From NCBI GenBank assembly GCA_029339195.1, contig JAPTJF010000001.1, positions 496,001-560,000 on the forward strand: 64,000 nucleotides of DNA, in the 5' to 3' direction. The first letter of the stretch is position 1. The number at the start of each line of letters is the position of its first letter. This stretch comes from Micractinium sp. NFX-FRZ (lineage: Eukaryota; Chlorophyta; Trebouxiophyceae; Chlorellales; Chlorellaceae). Under the pieces are notes generated by a model. That model was not told the DNA's origin and searched no databases. It saw nothing but the letters and a program-made list of their open reading frames with translations. Positions 21,151 to 31,958 of this stretch are shown in pieces. Both the position numbers and the translations under genes were made by a program.

Positions 21151-24013
21151 ATGGTCGTGGCATCTGTGCGCTCTCATCTGAACGGCGCGGCGGCAGCGGT
21201 GAGCTTGCCTGCTGGTGCCGCCACTGCCGCTGCCACCGCCGCCTGCCTCCTGCTGCCTGGTTGGCAAGCGCACACCCTGTTGAGAGCGCCCCATGTCCGG
21301 TTGGTCTGCAGAGATCTTCCTGTTCTGCATGCACAAGCCGGCTGGCTGTGCGCCCTGCACAGCAGCAGCGGCGGCAGCAGCGGCAGCAGGGTGCAATGCC
21401 ACGCCGCCCCTGCGCCGCTGCCTCGGCCGCTGCAGCCGGCGGCGGCGGCGAGCAGCCGCCGCCAATAGACACGACATATGAGCGGCTGGACACGGTGGGG
21501 CAGCCAGCAGACGGGTTGGATCCCAAAGTGGCCGAGGCTTTGCAGAAGGTGCAGGCAGCACTGGCGGATGCAGAAGACAACATGCAGCGGCTGCACGAGC
21601 TGCCCTCTGCCCGGCTGCCCACCGCCTGGGACCAAGTCCTGTCCGTGCTTCGCCCGGTCGGCCAGTTTGCAGCGCTGACAGCCGTCTGCGCGGCAGCGCA
21701 CTCCTTCAATGTGGTGGCACGTGTGCTCATAAGCCTGGCTGTGGGCCTGGGGGCCGCTTGGTACGGCTGGCGCCGCTCCTCCCTCTCGCCCTCGGGCGCT
21801 CTGGCGGTGAGTCTGTGTGCGTGTGCGTGTGCAGTGGTCCGCACCACACACCTTCAGCTGTGCTGTGGCGTGCCACTGCTCTGCAGCCATGGTGCAGCAC
21901 GCCATTTCAGTTCAGTAATTCCAGGACGTGCAGGAGCCTGCGTACTGCCGCCTTTCCAGCGCCCGCACTGGTGCCCGGCTCCCTCTTCGCCCAGGCACCC
22001 TGCCCACAGAAAGCCCGCTGCTGCTCCCCCATTGTACACGTTGCAGGCGGCGCTGGTGGGGTGGGGCACCCTGGGTGCCTCCTTCCGCTGCGGCCTGCTC
22101 CTCCTCACCTTCTTCTTCACTTCCAGCAAAATCACGCAGGTAGGGTGAGGTGCTGGGTGGGCTGTGGGTCCGTACCGGCGTGAGTTTACGGGCTTGAGCG
22201 GGTAGGCTGGGGCGAAGGGCAGGGGCAGGACACAGCAGAAGCGTGGACAATGTGCCACTCCTCGCCTTCTTGTTTACCTCCAGCAAGATCAAGCCGGGTG
22301 GGGGTGGGGGTCCGTACTGGGGTGGCCCCTTCTCTCCCCTCCCCCATGTCGTGCATTGACGCACATGTTGAGATCCCTGCCTTCCGTCTCCACTCACCTG
22401 CCAACCCAAACATGTGTGTCATGCACTATCGTCATGTTGCTGAATGCAGCTGGGTGGGGAGATGAAGGATGTGGATGAGCAAATCATGAAGAGACATGCT
22501 CTGAAGCAAATTCTGTGGTGTATTTCCCTCATGTCAAATGCAGCTGGGTGAGGAGATGAAGGATGTTGATGAGGATCACAAGAAGGGTGGGCAGCGGGAC
22601 TGGCGGCAGGTGAGGCCCAGGCGCTGTCGGCCGGCTCGTCAGCCAAACGCGTGCAGGGTCGCCAATGCTTGCTTGCTCCGGAATCTTGCTTGCTCCTGCT
22701 TGCATAGAGGCATATGCAAGCACTGTTGTTCATCGGCTCCGTCTCACGCCCCTCAGTAGCCCCTCACCCTCACCTCGCCCTCTCATCTCCCCGCCCACCT
22801 CCCTGCCCGCCCGCCAGGTGTGCTGCAACGCGCTGGTGCCCACCGCCCTGGCCCTGGCAGCTGCCTACTACAGCGGCAGCGGCGGCGCGGCAGGCGGCGC
22901 TGACCTGGCGCTGGGCCAGGCGCCAGGTGGCGGCGCCAGCGCGGCGCTCACCCGCCTGCTCACCGCCCTGCATGCCGCCTTTCTGGGCTACTACTCCTGC
23001 TGCTGCGGGGACACCTGGTCTTCAGAGCTGGGCCAGCTCAGGTGCGCGGGGGGCTTGCCCGTTTTGGGGCTTGCCGTTGAGCTGTTGAGCTGGTCAATGA
23101 ACGCTTGCCACATGGACGGACACCTGGCAGGCATGCTGCTGCCTCCTGCGCTGCTTGCTGCATGCGCCTGCTGGCTGGGCGTGCCGCCTGCATGGCTTGG
23201 CCACACCTGCCTAGCCGCCCGTCCTCCTGCCTGCCTGCCTGCCTGCATCCCTGATGAGTTGTCGCTCCCTGCCTTCCCCACTTCTCCGCCTGTGCCCACT
23301 TGTGCTGCAGCGAGCAGCAGCCCCGGCTGATCACCACCATGCGCCCCGTGCAAAAGGGCACCAATGGGGGGGTCACGTGGCTGGGTCTGGGCGCCAGCCT
23401 GGCGGGCGGCCTGGCCATGGGCCTCACCTTCTACCTCTCCACCCTCCTCAGGTGTGAGGCCAGGCCAGCCCAGGCCTCACACTCACGTATGGCTGGCTTG
23501 GGGTGTAGGGTGCTCAGCCGTGGGATGTGGCAGCCAGTGTGGTGGCGTGTTTGCTGCTGCTGCGCCTGCTGGGAGCCATCGGAGGCGCTGGCTGTGCAAG
23601 GGTGGCGCCGGCTGCAACAGCGAGCGAGTGGGTAAGCCCCTGCTCGCCGCCACTCGCATGGCAAGCTGCCCCAAACTCACGCCTGCTCCCTTGCCGCCGC
23701 ATCCCTTGCTCCCCCCATGCCCCCCTGCAGCCCGGGCGGCGGCGGGCTGGCAGGCCCTGCGGCTCGGCAGTGGCAGCTGGTTGCCCTTGGCGTGGGAGCT
23801 GGCCTTGTGGGATCCCTGGTTGACTCCGTTCTGGGAGCCACCGTTCAGTTCACTGGGTACAACCGAGTGACCAAGAAGGTCACCGGGCGCCCCGGCCCCG
23901 ACGTCAGCTACATCTCTGGCCTGCCTGTGCTGGACAACAACATGGTGAATGCTGTGTCGGCCACCGCTACGGCCGCCCTGACGGCGGCGCTGGCTGCCGC
24001 CGTGCTGGCCTGA
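21151..24013 (+). CDS. TMEM19/PGR-like DUF92 family membrane protein, plastid-targeted
   Basis: Polytopic membrane protein of the DUF92/TMEM19 family. Relatives include plant PGR and, more distantly, the phytyl-phosphate kinase VTE6. The [12 protein letters not shown] and [18 protein letters not shown] motifs fit the TMEM19/PGR branch; the reaction, if any, is unknown. Seven exons in phase: 21151-21198, 21312-21806, 22047-22139, 22544-22609, 22818-23041, 23311-23451, 23731-24013 (449 aa). The N-terminus ([20 protein letters not shown]...) is a plastid transit peptide; a later Met at 21396 is the alternative start. Hydrophobic spans occur in [44 protein letters not shown] and the C-terminus. 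Introns 3 and 4 contain exon relics. Confidence 0.85.
22243..22292 (+). pseudogene. Decayed copy of TMEM19-like exon 3 end
   Basis: cactcctcgccttcttgtttacctccagcaagatcaag mirrors the genuine exon 3 end at 22105-22133. The relic reads [12 protein letters not shown] against [12 protein letters not shown]. Confidence 0.85.
22440..22495 (+). pseudogene. Decayed copy of TMEM19-like exon 4 with its acceptor
   Basis: aatgcagctgggtggggagatgaaggatgtggatgag repeats the genuine acceptor and exon at 22539-22580. It reads [11 protein letters not shown] against [11 protein letters not shown]. The acceptor AG is intact, so alternative use is possible. Confidence 0.88.
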
Positions 24014-24685
24014 GCGGGCCGCTGCTGGTGGCAAGGCGGCCGGGGCGCCGTTGCTGCAGCAGGCAGCATATGCATGTCAGTGTTGCACAGTGCTGGCATC
24101 TGTGTTGCGCCTTGTTGTTTGGTATCTGTACATGGATGTAATGTGCCGCTGCATGCCTGGTGAGGAAGGATCTGCAGATTGCCACGACAGTAGTGGAGCC
24201 AGGAGATAAGCTGCATGCGTGCTGGCGCAGATGCAAGCCTCCCATCGCCGGCAGCAGCAGCCAGCCCTCCCGCAGGGCCCAGGGTCGGGTGGCGGGGCAG
24301 AACGCGAGTGCTGGTGCCAGCAGCTGACCGTTGGACATCTGCACACCATGCCCCAAGGGAGGTGCGCTTGTTTCAATGCGGCTGCGATGTGGGTGCGTGG
24401 TGCAGGAGGTAGGGTTCCTCAGCCAGGGGCAGCCAGCCACCCCCATGCCCAGCCCACTGCTGAGGTTCCGAGAGCCAGCTGTAGGTCGTGAGCGGGCTCT
24501 ACACTTCTGCATGCTATCTACCGCCGCATCCTCGGAAGCGAGTGCGTTTCGGACCAAGGCTCCCCCACGGCAGGCGCTGGCTTCAGGGGCCAGCTAACAG
24601 ACGAACTCATTCTCGGACGGCTCTTTCTCGGCGAACCAACACCTCACAAAACCTGAGACGGAGGAGGCGCCGGGGCGGGCTAGGG
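24014..24685. other. 3' flank and intergenic spacer
   Basis: 3'UTR of the TMEM19-like gene with a TGTAA signal at 24137-24141, then the promoter region of the channel gene. No other gene is visible. Confidence 0.6.
24137..24141 (+). promoter_or_regulatory. TGTAA polyadenylation signal (putative)
   Basis: TGTAA, the usual green-algal poly(A) signal, about 125 bases after the TMEM19-like stop codon. Confidence 0.6.
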
Positions 24686-27600
24686 ATGGCGCGGGGGCCG
24701 CCGCCACTGCCGGCGTTCAGCAGAGCGGCGGGAGCGGCGTTGCCGCTGGGCTGCCTGCTGCTGAGCCTGCTGCTCCCATGGTCAGCCGCCCAAATGGAGA
24801 CGCCCCTCAAGGGGCAGGGCAGCCCTGGCAACGACACCACCGAAGTGTTTCTCTCCGTGTATCTGGATCGGCTTCTGGAAGGTACCCAGGGGGATAGGAC
24901 GGGGGCCGTCGGGCGGCGCCTTGCAGTGTGTGGCAGCAGAGGGCGGGCAGACCCCTTGCAAGGTGCAGCTCGGCATAGCTGGCTCCTGCTGCCCAAGTCC
25001 TTTTCGCCCCGCAATCACTGCGCTGGCAGCCCGTTGCACCTCCGAGGCCCGCACATCGGCTTCCCTCCCCCCCGTTGGGCCCCATCCGGACTGCTCCCGC
25101 CCGCCACACTTGCCGTGCGGCCCACACTGCTTGCATTGTGCCCCCGCTCACCGCGCTGCCGCCTGCCCTCCTGCGCGCCTCTACCTGTAGTGGATGACAC
25201 GAGGCACTACAGGTTCAGTGCCGTGCTGTACTTCTACCTGACCTGGCGGGACCCCTCCGCCCATGCCACCATCACGGCAAGCACGCGGCGCATGCGGGAG
25301 CAGGGCGGCGCCTGCCAGCGCCCCTGCACCGACTGGGTGGACAACCTGAGCTGCTGCGACGGAATATACGCCCCCACCTTCTTCTTCAGGCAAGCCGCAA
25401 GGGTGTGGTGGCGGCTGCCAACCCAGCATGAGGCCCGCGGTTGGGGAGTTGAGGGGGCACAGCAGCTGTGATGGGGCCAATCTAGTCGTGGCAGCTATTG
25501 GCCCTATAGCTAGAGACGCCCCGGGTCCTGGGGACCGTGCCGCGCCCCTGCCCCGCCACCTGTCCCTAACTTCAAGCCAAGCCTCTTTGCAGGAACGCGT
25601 TTAGCTTTCCGCAGGACCGTGCCGTGGGTCAGAAGCTGTATGCGCTACCGCCCCCAAACGGCAGCGTGCTGTGGACGCGCTACGTGCAGGGGCAGTTCTA
25701 TCAGGTGTGGGATGCATGCACGCAACACAGGGCAGAGTGGCGGCTGATGTGGTCCCGGAGCATGCTGTGGTCGCGCTGTGCCGTGCCGTGGGGACGCGGT
25801 GCTGAGCTGTGCTGTGCTGCGCCGTGCTGTGCTGTGCTGTGCTGTGAGCAGGTGGCTCTAAGATTGGGCAGCCACGCCCCTTCTCCCCCCCCCCTGCTTC
25901 CTGCCCTCGCTACAGCCCTGCACCCTTATGCTGCCGTTGCAACTTACGCTGTGCTGTGCCTGCTGCCCCTGCTGTGCCCCATGTGTGCAGCCCATGGATC
26001 TGAGGTGAGGGAGTGCAAGAGGCACCTCATGCCCTGCGCCTGGCTGCTTCACCCACGGCACAGCACAGCACAGCACAGCAAAGCATGCATGGGCACAGCA
26101 CGGCACAGCACAGCATGGGAGTATGTATGCGCAGCACAGTAACAGCACAGCACAGCACAGCGCACGACTGCCACCCTCCCCCACCCCCTGCACCGCCCGC
26201 CCGCCCACTGCCCCGCCTGGGCACCGTTGCCCCTGCCTCTTGCCCCCCGCCCCTGCCTCAGGCACTACCCCTTCGATAGTTTTGATCTGCTGGTGACGCT
26301 GGAGTTTCTGGACACCAGCCCCCCCGGCCACCCAGGCCTCACCGTGCGGCTCAGCAGCGGCGGCAAGCAGCTGTACACGTGAGCGCACGCAGCACGGCAG
26401 GCAGAGGGGGTGCTTTCTCAGGGACGGAGGCCTGCCCTTGCTGGGTGCCTCCACATCTCCTCTGTATTGCCTGCTCTTGCTCACTCTCCCACATCTGCTG
26501 CGCACTGCCTGCCCCTGCTTGGTGCCCTCACATCTGCTCTGCACTGCCAGCCCTTGCTGGGTGCCCCCACACCTGCTCTGCACTGCCTGCCCTTCCTGGG
26601 TGCCCCCACACCTGCTCCGCACTGCCTGCCCTTCCTGGGTGCCTCCCCATCTCCTCTGCACCGCCTGCGCCCCCACCCGACCACCTACTCGCCATCTCAC
26701 CTGCCTGCTCGCCCCCGCTGTGCTGCAGCTATGGCCGCGGCGACGCCGTCTCCCAGTGGGGCGTGGAGGCCCTCACTGCCCAGGTCCTGAACAGAGTGGA
26801 CTCGGTGGCCTGGTTTCGCAACTACTCAGACCACCCCTCCGACCCAGATGACCCGCTGGGCTTGACCACCACCAGCGCTGCGCTGCTGAGGGGGGCTCCC
26901 CCAGGGGCCACCAGCATGCAGGTGGGTGGCCGTCTTGTGGCTAGCTGTAGTGGTCGGGTTGGAGGTTGGAGAGGCCTAGCAGGCACAAGTGCTGCCAGGT
27001 GAAGAACCCCTAGTTTAGCAACTGCTCTTCTCCGCCTGGCCCGCCCCCCCAGGAAACCAACCCCTTCACCAGTTTTCCTGCTATTCATAACGAAGTTCAA
27101 GTATAACTTTCTGCCTGGCCCAAGCCCCTGCAGGACACCAACCCCGTCACCATGGTTGCCATCAAAATCCGGGTCAGGCGCTTCTGGAAGTTCCACATGC
27201 TCAACACAGTGCTGCCGGTGAGAGGTTGGCAGGAGCCGGGCGGTGGTGCCAGGGAAGCGCTTTGCCAGAGGGGGCACAGCCCCCTCGGCCGCTGAATCTG
27301 CCGGCAGGGCAGCTGTGGCAGGGCGTGTGTGCAGTGGCGGCGTGTGCGTGCAAACCCGCCCGCCTCCCTGCATGGCTGGGCCAGCACCGCCCTGCCATCC
27401 TGGCACCCTCCCCACAGCCTGCCCGCCTGGCGCCCTCCCGCCCCTTCCCGTGCTGCAGATCCTGCTGCTGGGCCTGCTCTCCTTCGTGGTCTTCTTCCTG
27501 GAGATCAGGGAGCTGGCCACCCGGCTGGGGGTGGTGGTCACCCTCTTCCTAGGTGGGGCCAGCCTCTGTGGGGCCAGGGGACCGAGGGGAGGGAGGGGAG

Positions 27601-28792
27601 GGAAGGACCCTCCTCTCCTCCGGGAGGAGAGGAGCGTCTGCGATTTTGACCGGAAGGAGAGGAGAGGAGAGAAGAGGAGTGGAGAGGATCGGGGGAGGGT
27701 ATTACACAGTGCTGCACGCTGCTGCATGTAGCTGCCAAGGTGTGCACAGCCACGGCGCCTTCCCAGGTGACAGCTTTTGGATGCAGCGCCTGCCCTCTCT
27801 TGGGCGCTGCACCTGCCTTCCCACCCAGCACCTGCGGCCCCCGCATTCCTGTCCCCCGCCTTCCCCACGCACACACCCTCTGCCCCTGCAGCCTTGGCAG
27901 CTGGCAGGTGCCCCTGGCCACATTTCCTGCTGCTTTCTTTCCCTCACGCCCTCGTGTCGCAACATTCTTCCTCTGCTGCTGCCCTTGCAGCCATGGCTGC
28001 CGTGCTGTTTGTGGTGAGCGAGCACCAGCCGGACAGCTCCTACATCCTCCCCACCCAGCAGCTGGCCATGGCAACCTACTGCCTGCTGGCACTGATAGCG
28101 GGGGAGTCAATCCTGGTGGGTAGGCACAACATACGGGGGGCTGGCACAGGGTGGGGACTGGTGGCGGCAGGCAGGCAGGCAGGCAGGCAGGCAGGCAAGG
28201 CCTGCCAGGCAAGGCCTGCCAGTGGCCCAGCACAGCGCTGCTGGGGTCACCGCTCCTGAACCTGCCCCGGCTCCAGCCGAGACTCTTTGCGTGCCCACCA
28301 ACCTCTGTGCCCGCCGACCCACCCCACCCCTCACCTGCTGCCCTGCAGGTGCACTACATAGAGACCTGGAAGCAGGCCGAGGAAGCGGCGGCACGCCGGC
28401 GCCAGGCCCGCGACCGCTATCAGGCAAAATGCCGCGCCCAGAAGGCGGCAGGCGCTGCAGCTGCGCAGCGCCAGGGCAGCTGCAGCTGGTGCCTGCCCAC
28501 CAAGCAGCCGCCCGCTCCCCTTGCTGGCACCAGCCCAGCACCCGCCCCCGCTGGCGCCGCCGAGCATCGTGGCGGGGTGGAGGTGGAGGATTCAGCGCGC
28601 GGCAGCGGCGGCAGCAGAGTCCAAACGCGGCGGCTCACCCGCACTCTGAGCCTGAGTGAGGATGCCGAGTATGACAAATACGTGGCCTGGTTGGTCGACC
28701 GTATTGCCCTGGTTGTACTGCTGGCGGGGTACTGCCTCACTGCAGTGCTCCTCTTCACCCTGCAGTCTGGTTACATTGATCTGTTTGCCTGA
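24686..28792 (+). CDS. Pentameric ligand-gated ion channel homologue (Pro-loop receptor type)
   Basis: Membrane channel subunit expected to assemble as a pentamer; ligand and ion unknown. Ten exons in phase: 24686-24881, 25191-25389, 25593-25704, 25991-26004 (14 nt), 26262-26378, 26729-26921, 27134-27217, 27459-27552, 27991-28115, 28349-28792 (525 aa). Signal peptide GCLLLSLLLPWSAAQ. The ligand-binding domain carries FLSVYLDRLLEVDD and the signature PMDLRHYPFDSFDLLVTLEF, where Cys-loop receptors have flanking cysteines but bacterial channels such as GLIC have PLDFRRYPFD. The pre-M1/M1 region is RFWKFHMLNTVLPILLLG; M2 is RLGVVVTLFLAMAAVLFV, then a Pro-SY linker and M3. A 100-residue basic cytoplasmic loop precedes M4 (RIALVVLLAGYCLTAVLLF). 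Intron 2 starts GCAAGC (GC-AG). Confidence 0.9.
25801..25852. repeat. TGCTG pentanucleotide repeat in channel intron 3
   Basis: gctgtgctgtgctg-type array. It is complementary to the CACAG array at 26058-26160 in the next intron, and together they bracket the 14-nt exon at 25991-26004. Confidence 0.85.
26058..26162. repeat. CACAG pentanucleotide repeats in channel intron 4
   Basis: Three blocks of cacagcacagcacag-like units, inverted relative to the TGCTG array upstream. Confidence 0.85.
26455..26700. repeat. Minisatellite of about 45 bp in channel intron 5
   Basis: About five units of the type gggtgcccccacacctgctctgcactgcctgcccttgct fill most of the intron between exons 5 and 6. Confidence 0.8.
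27050..27085 (+). pseudogene. Decayed copy of channel exon 7 start with its acceptor
   Basis: caggaaaccaaccccttcaccag repeats the genuine junction caggacaccaaccccgtcaccatg at 27131. The relic reads ETNPFTS against DTNPVTM. Confidence 0.8.
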
Positions 28793-29613
28793 CCTGGCGC
28801 CACCCGGGCCCCTGGGTCGGTGGGTGCTGTTTGTACCTGCTGCACGCCGCCTTGCCAAGCGTTGGTCTGCTTGCCTGGCCTGGCACCACAGATTGCCTGC
28901 CTTGCTGGCACCGCAGGCTCCCACCCGGCGATCCCCTCCTCGCCTCGCCCTGCCCTGCCCAGGCGTTGGCAGAACACCCAGAGTGGTGCACATGCACTGT
29001 TGCATGCATTCATCCGCGCATACTACCTGCCGACCTGCCCAGTGCCCCTCGGAGCTAAGCCCCCCAAAGGCATGGTGGTCAAACCCCCCACCGTTGTCAC
29101 CGTAACTGCTTGTGCCCCACAACCCTGAGCTTCTTTCCAAATGCTTCTGTCAAAACAGTGTGTGCAATAAAGCCATGTTCGGTTGTCGTTCAACACACAG
29201 GGGCACAGAGGGTTCGTGGCAGGCAAACCCGTGCAACACCTGGAGTGTGCACCCTCTCATGTGCCTGCCTCTGCATGCGGAGGATGCCCTACCGCCTTCA
29301 CGACTGGCCGTCCCCAAGGATGGAGCATCAACATGGACGAATGCACTTCTGGCTGTGCTATGTTGACGACACAGTTGTGGTTCCAATTTGGCTTACAGAG
29401 GAAGCTACATCTGCTTGCTCAAGGCCTTTGTACATGACGCCCGACGGCAGCCCCTGGCTGCCAGCGCAGCGCCAGCCGCCGCCCACCACAAGTTGACCCT
29501 TGCCAGTGCCGTCATTCTTCCACTGCCGCCCGGCTCCTGCATCACCCCTGTAGCTCCCTCTGCCGCCTGCTGGCACGGCAAGAGGCAAGGGACCCACGCG
29601 CCTCTTGGTCGTC
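28793..29613. other. 3' flank of the channel gene and spacer
   Basis: Long 3'UTR with AATAAA at 29166-29171, then the promoter region of the RING gene. No coding frame is supported. Confidence 0.6.
29166..29171 (+). promoter_or_regulatory. AATAAA polyadenylation signal (putative)
   Basis: gtgcaataaagcc about 370 bases after the channel stop codon. Confidence 0.5.
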
Positions 29614-30810
29614 ATGGGTCAGCGCAGTGCCAAGCTTGCGCCTCTGCCTAGGGAAGAGTCCCTTGATATCGGGCACAGCCTGCACCCGACAGGGCTGGTT
29701 CCTCGCAACCCGCAGGCCCGCGCCGCCTGCAACGAAACACGGGTTCGAGCGCTTATAAGGCGGGGGCGCCTGGCGCCGTGTTGGGCGCCTCTTCAGCAAT
29801 CGGAAGAGGTGCGTGGAGGTGGAGAGGCGGCCGGAGCAGCTCGCACTAGGGCGGGTGCGCCGCGCACCCGACGGTGCCACCCCACGGTAGAGCCCACTAC
29901 CGCCTGCTGAATGCAGACAGATGCACCCCTATTCTGCTGCCGGCAGCATGTCACACCCATTCCTGCTCTCTCCGAGATGGAGGATTGTACATTGCTTAAA
30001 GCGTGCTGAACCCGCCAGCACTCTTGCCCACCCACCTGTGCACGCCCGCCGCCTGCGCAGGGGCACGAGTGCCCAGTGTGCATGGAGCAATATACAATGC
30101 TCAACCACACCGCCTGCTGCCACCAGGTGGGCACCTTTCCCTCGATCAGAAGTTACACACGCGTCGCACCCAGCGTGTGCCGGCACCCTCCCCACATACA
30201 CCTCATTTTATTCGCCTCTCCCCCGAGCCGACTCCATAACATGCTCCTGCTTGTGCGCCCCTCCCGCCTCCCCGCTATCCCTTCCTCCTTCCTTCCTGTT
30301 GCACCGTGCGCCTCTCAGAAGAGACGAAGGTGCCCGGCACGGCACACACACCGGAATGAATAAGAGCCACACAACCACACTTACCTCCCTCCCTGTTCCC
30401 TGCTCCCTCCCTGCTCCCTCCCCACCAGCAGGACCTGTGCAGCGAATGCTTCATCTTGCTGGTAGCCCCCACCAGCGGCGGCAGCGGGCGCTGCCCCTAC
30501 TGTCAGTCCTCCGCCCTGCAAGTCTACCTGCCGCCGCCCGGCTGCACCTGCGCCGCCCCCGGCTGCCGCGCGCAGCCCAGGCCGCCCGGCACTCCTGCAC
30601 AGGGCGCAGAGGGCGCAGAGGCACGTGGGGCAGGCAGCCCAGCAGCGGCGCCAGCAGCCGAGCCGTTTGATTTGCCAGCCAGGCAACGTGCCACCACCAG
30701 TATTGCAAGCTCCAGCCAGCCCAGTGGAGAGCTGTGTGAGCTGCTGGTGGGAGAAGCAGCCGCCACGTCAGCTGCCACGTCAACTGCCGCCGTGTCATCA
30801 CCATCATCAA

Positions 30811-30856
<46 letters not shown>

Positions 30857-31958
30857 CGGCAGTGCACCAGCATCGCCTCCCTCTGTGCCAAGCAAGCAGG
30901 ATGTGCCCATCGGCAGTCGCCAGCCTGGCAGCAGCTGCGCCGCTGCCGGGCTGGCCTCCCTGGCCGATAGACTGGGAGCCCTGGCAGAGGCGGCGGCAGA
31001 GGCCAGCCGGCAGCAGGGACCAGCTGTAGTGGCAATGGTGCTCGCTGGCAGCCCAACGCCAGCGCCCCACTCGCCTGCACAGGCTGCCGCTCCTGGGGCC
31101 AGCAGCAGCGGCGCCAGTGCTGGCGGGGTGGAGGCCCCCTCTCCCGCGGCACCACCCACCGCCACAGCCACTGCGCCGCCGCCGCCAGCTGCTGCAGCCG
31201 AGGCGCCCCTGGCTGGCTTGCTCGGCCCTTCAGGCGGCCCGGCCCTTCTTCAGAACCCGGATGGATCTGAAATGCTAGTGCTGCTGAGCAGTGGGCTGGA
31301 GGAGCGAGGGGAGGGGCGGCGCGGCAGCGCCGGGGCAGGAGCGGGGCGCACTGAGCGACAGCAGGGGGAGGAGCCGAGCCTGCCGTCGTACCAGGTTGGT
31401 GCAGGGAGTGTGCTTGTTGTACTAGGCTGGCACAGGGGCCTTGGCTGGCTGCAGCTGCCTGCTGCTACAGGGCAGTGGCTGGCTGGCTGGCTGCCTGTGC
31501 CCGCCGTGCAACCGGCCATCCCCTGCCGCGTGCCTGCTTGCGTGCACAGGATCACCCCTCAGCATGCAGAGCACACTCGCTGCCTCCCGGATTTCCTTCA
31601 ACATTGCTCACAATTCCAACCTGTACATGCTGTCACTTCAACATGCTCACAATTCCAACCTGCTCTCCTGCCTTTCTTGCACCACTTCCCTCAGGCGCCA
31701 GCCACTGCCGAAGACGAGCGCATGAGGCAGGCCATCGCCCGTGCTGATGTGGCACTGCGGCGCCGCCCGCCGGCGGCAGCTGCACCCTCCGCCGCCCCCG
31801 CCAGGCCCAGCGACGGCAGCAGCAGTGATTGGCTCCAACGTTTGCAGCAGGCAGATGCAGCGCTGCGTGCAGCTGTGGCCAATAACGACCAGCAGCACTT
31901 TGGCGCCACTAGCGAGCCTGGACCATGCGGCAGCAGTGGCGGGGCAGCCGGCAACTAA
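29614..31958 (+). CDS. DA2/Sip5-like RING finger protein (putative E3 ubiquitin ligase)
   Basis: RING-type protein resembling plant DA2 and yeast Sip5, predicted to act in ubiquitin transfer. Four exons in phase: 29614-29808, 30061-30126, 30432-31394, 31695-31958 (495 aa). The N-terminus has the family element RALIRRGRLAPCW (plant form LILESKLAPC), then the RING split over exons 2-3: ECPVCMEQYTMLNHTACC, then DLCSECFILLV and GRCPYCQSS. The rest is low complexity: Ala, Pro, Ser and Gln runs, with a poly-Ala tract from a GCA repeat at 30814-30854. A helical C-terminal segment (DWLQRLQQADAALRAAVANN) ends the protein. At exon 3 the acceptor could be one codon earlier. Substrates cannot be inferred. 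Confidence 0.82.
30814..30854. repeat. (CAG)n trinucleotide repeat, coding
   Basis: Fourteen or so CAG/GCA units read as poly-Ala in the RING protein. Confidence 0.9.

Noticed and set aside
25801..26162. TGCTG/CACAG arrays as a CRISPR array or mobile element ends
   Set aside because: Units are 5 bases with no spacers, no nuclease genes and no target-site duplication. They are intronic microsatellites.
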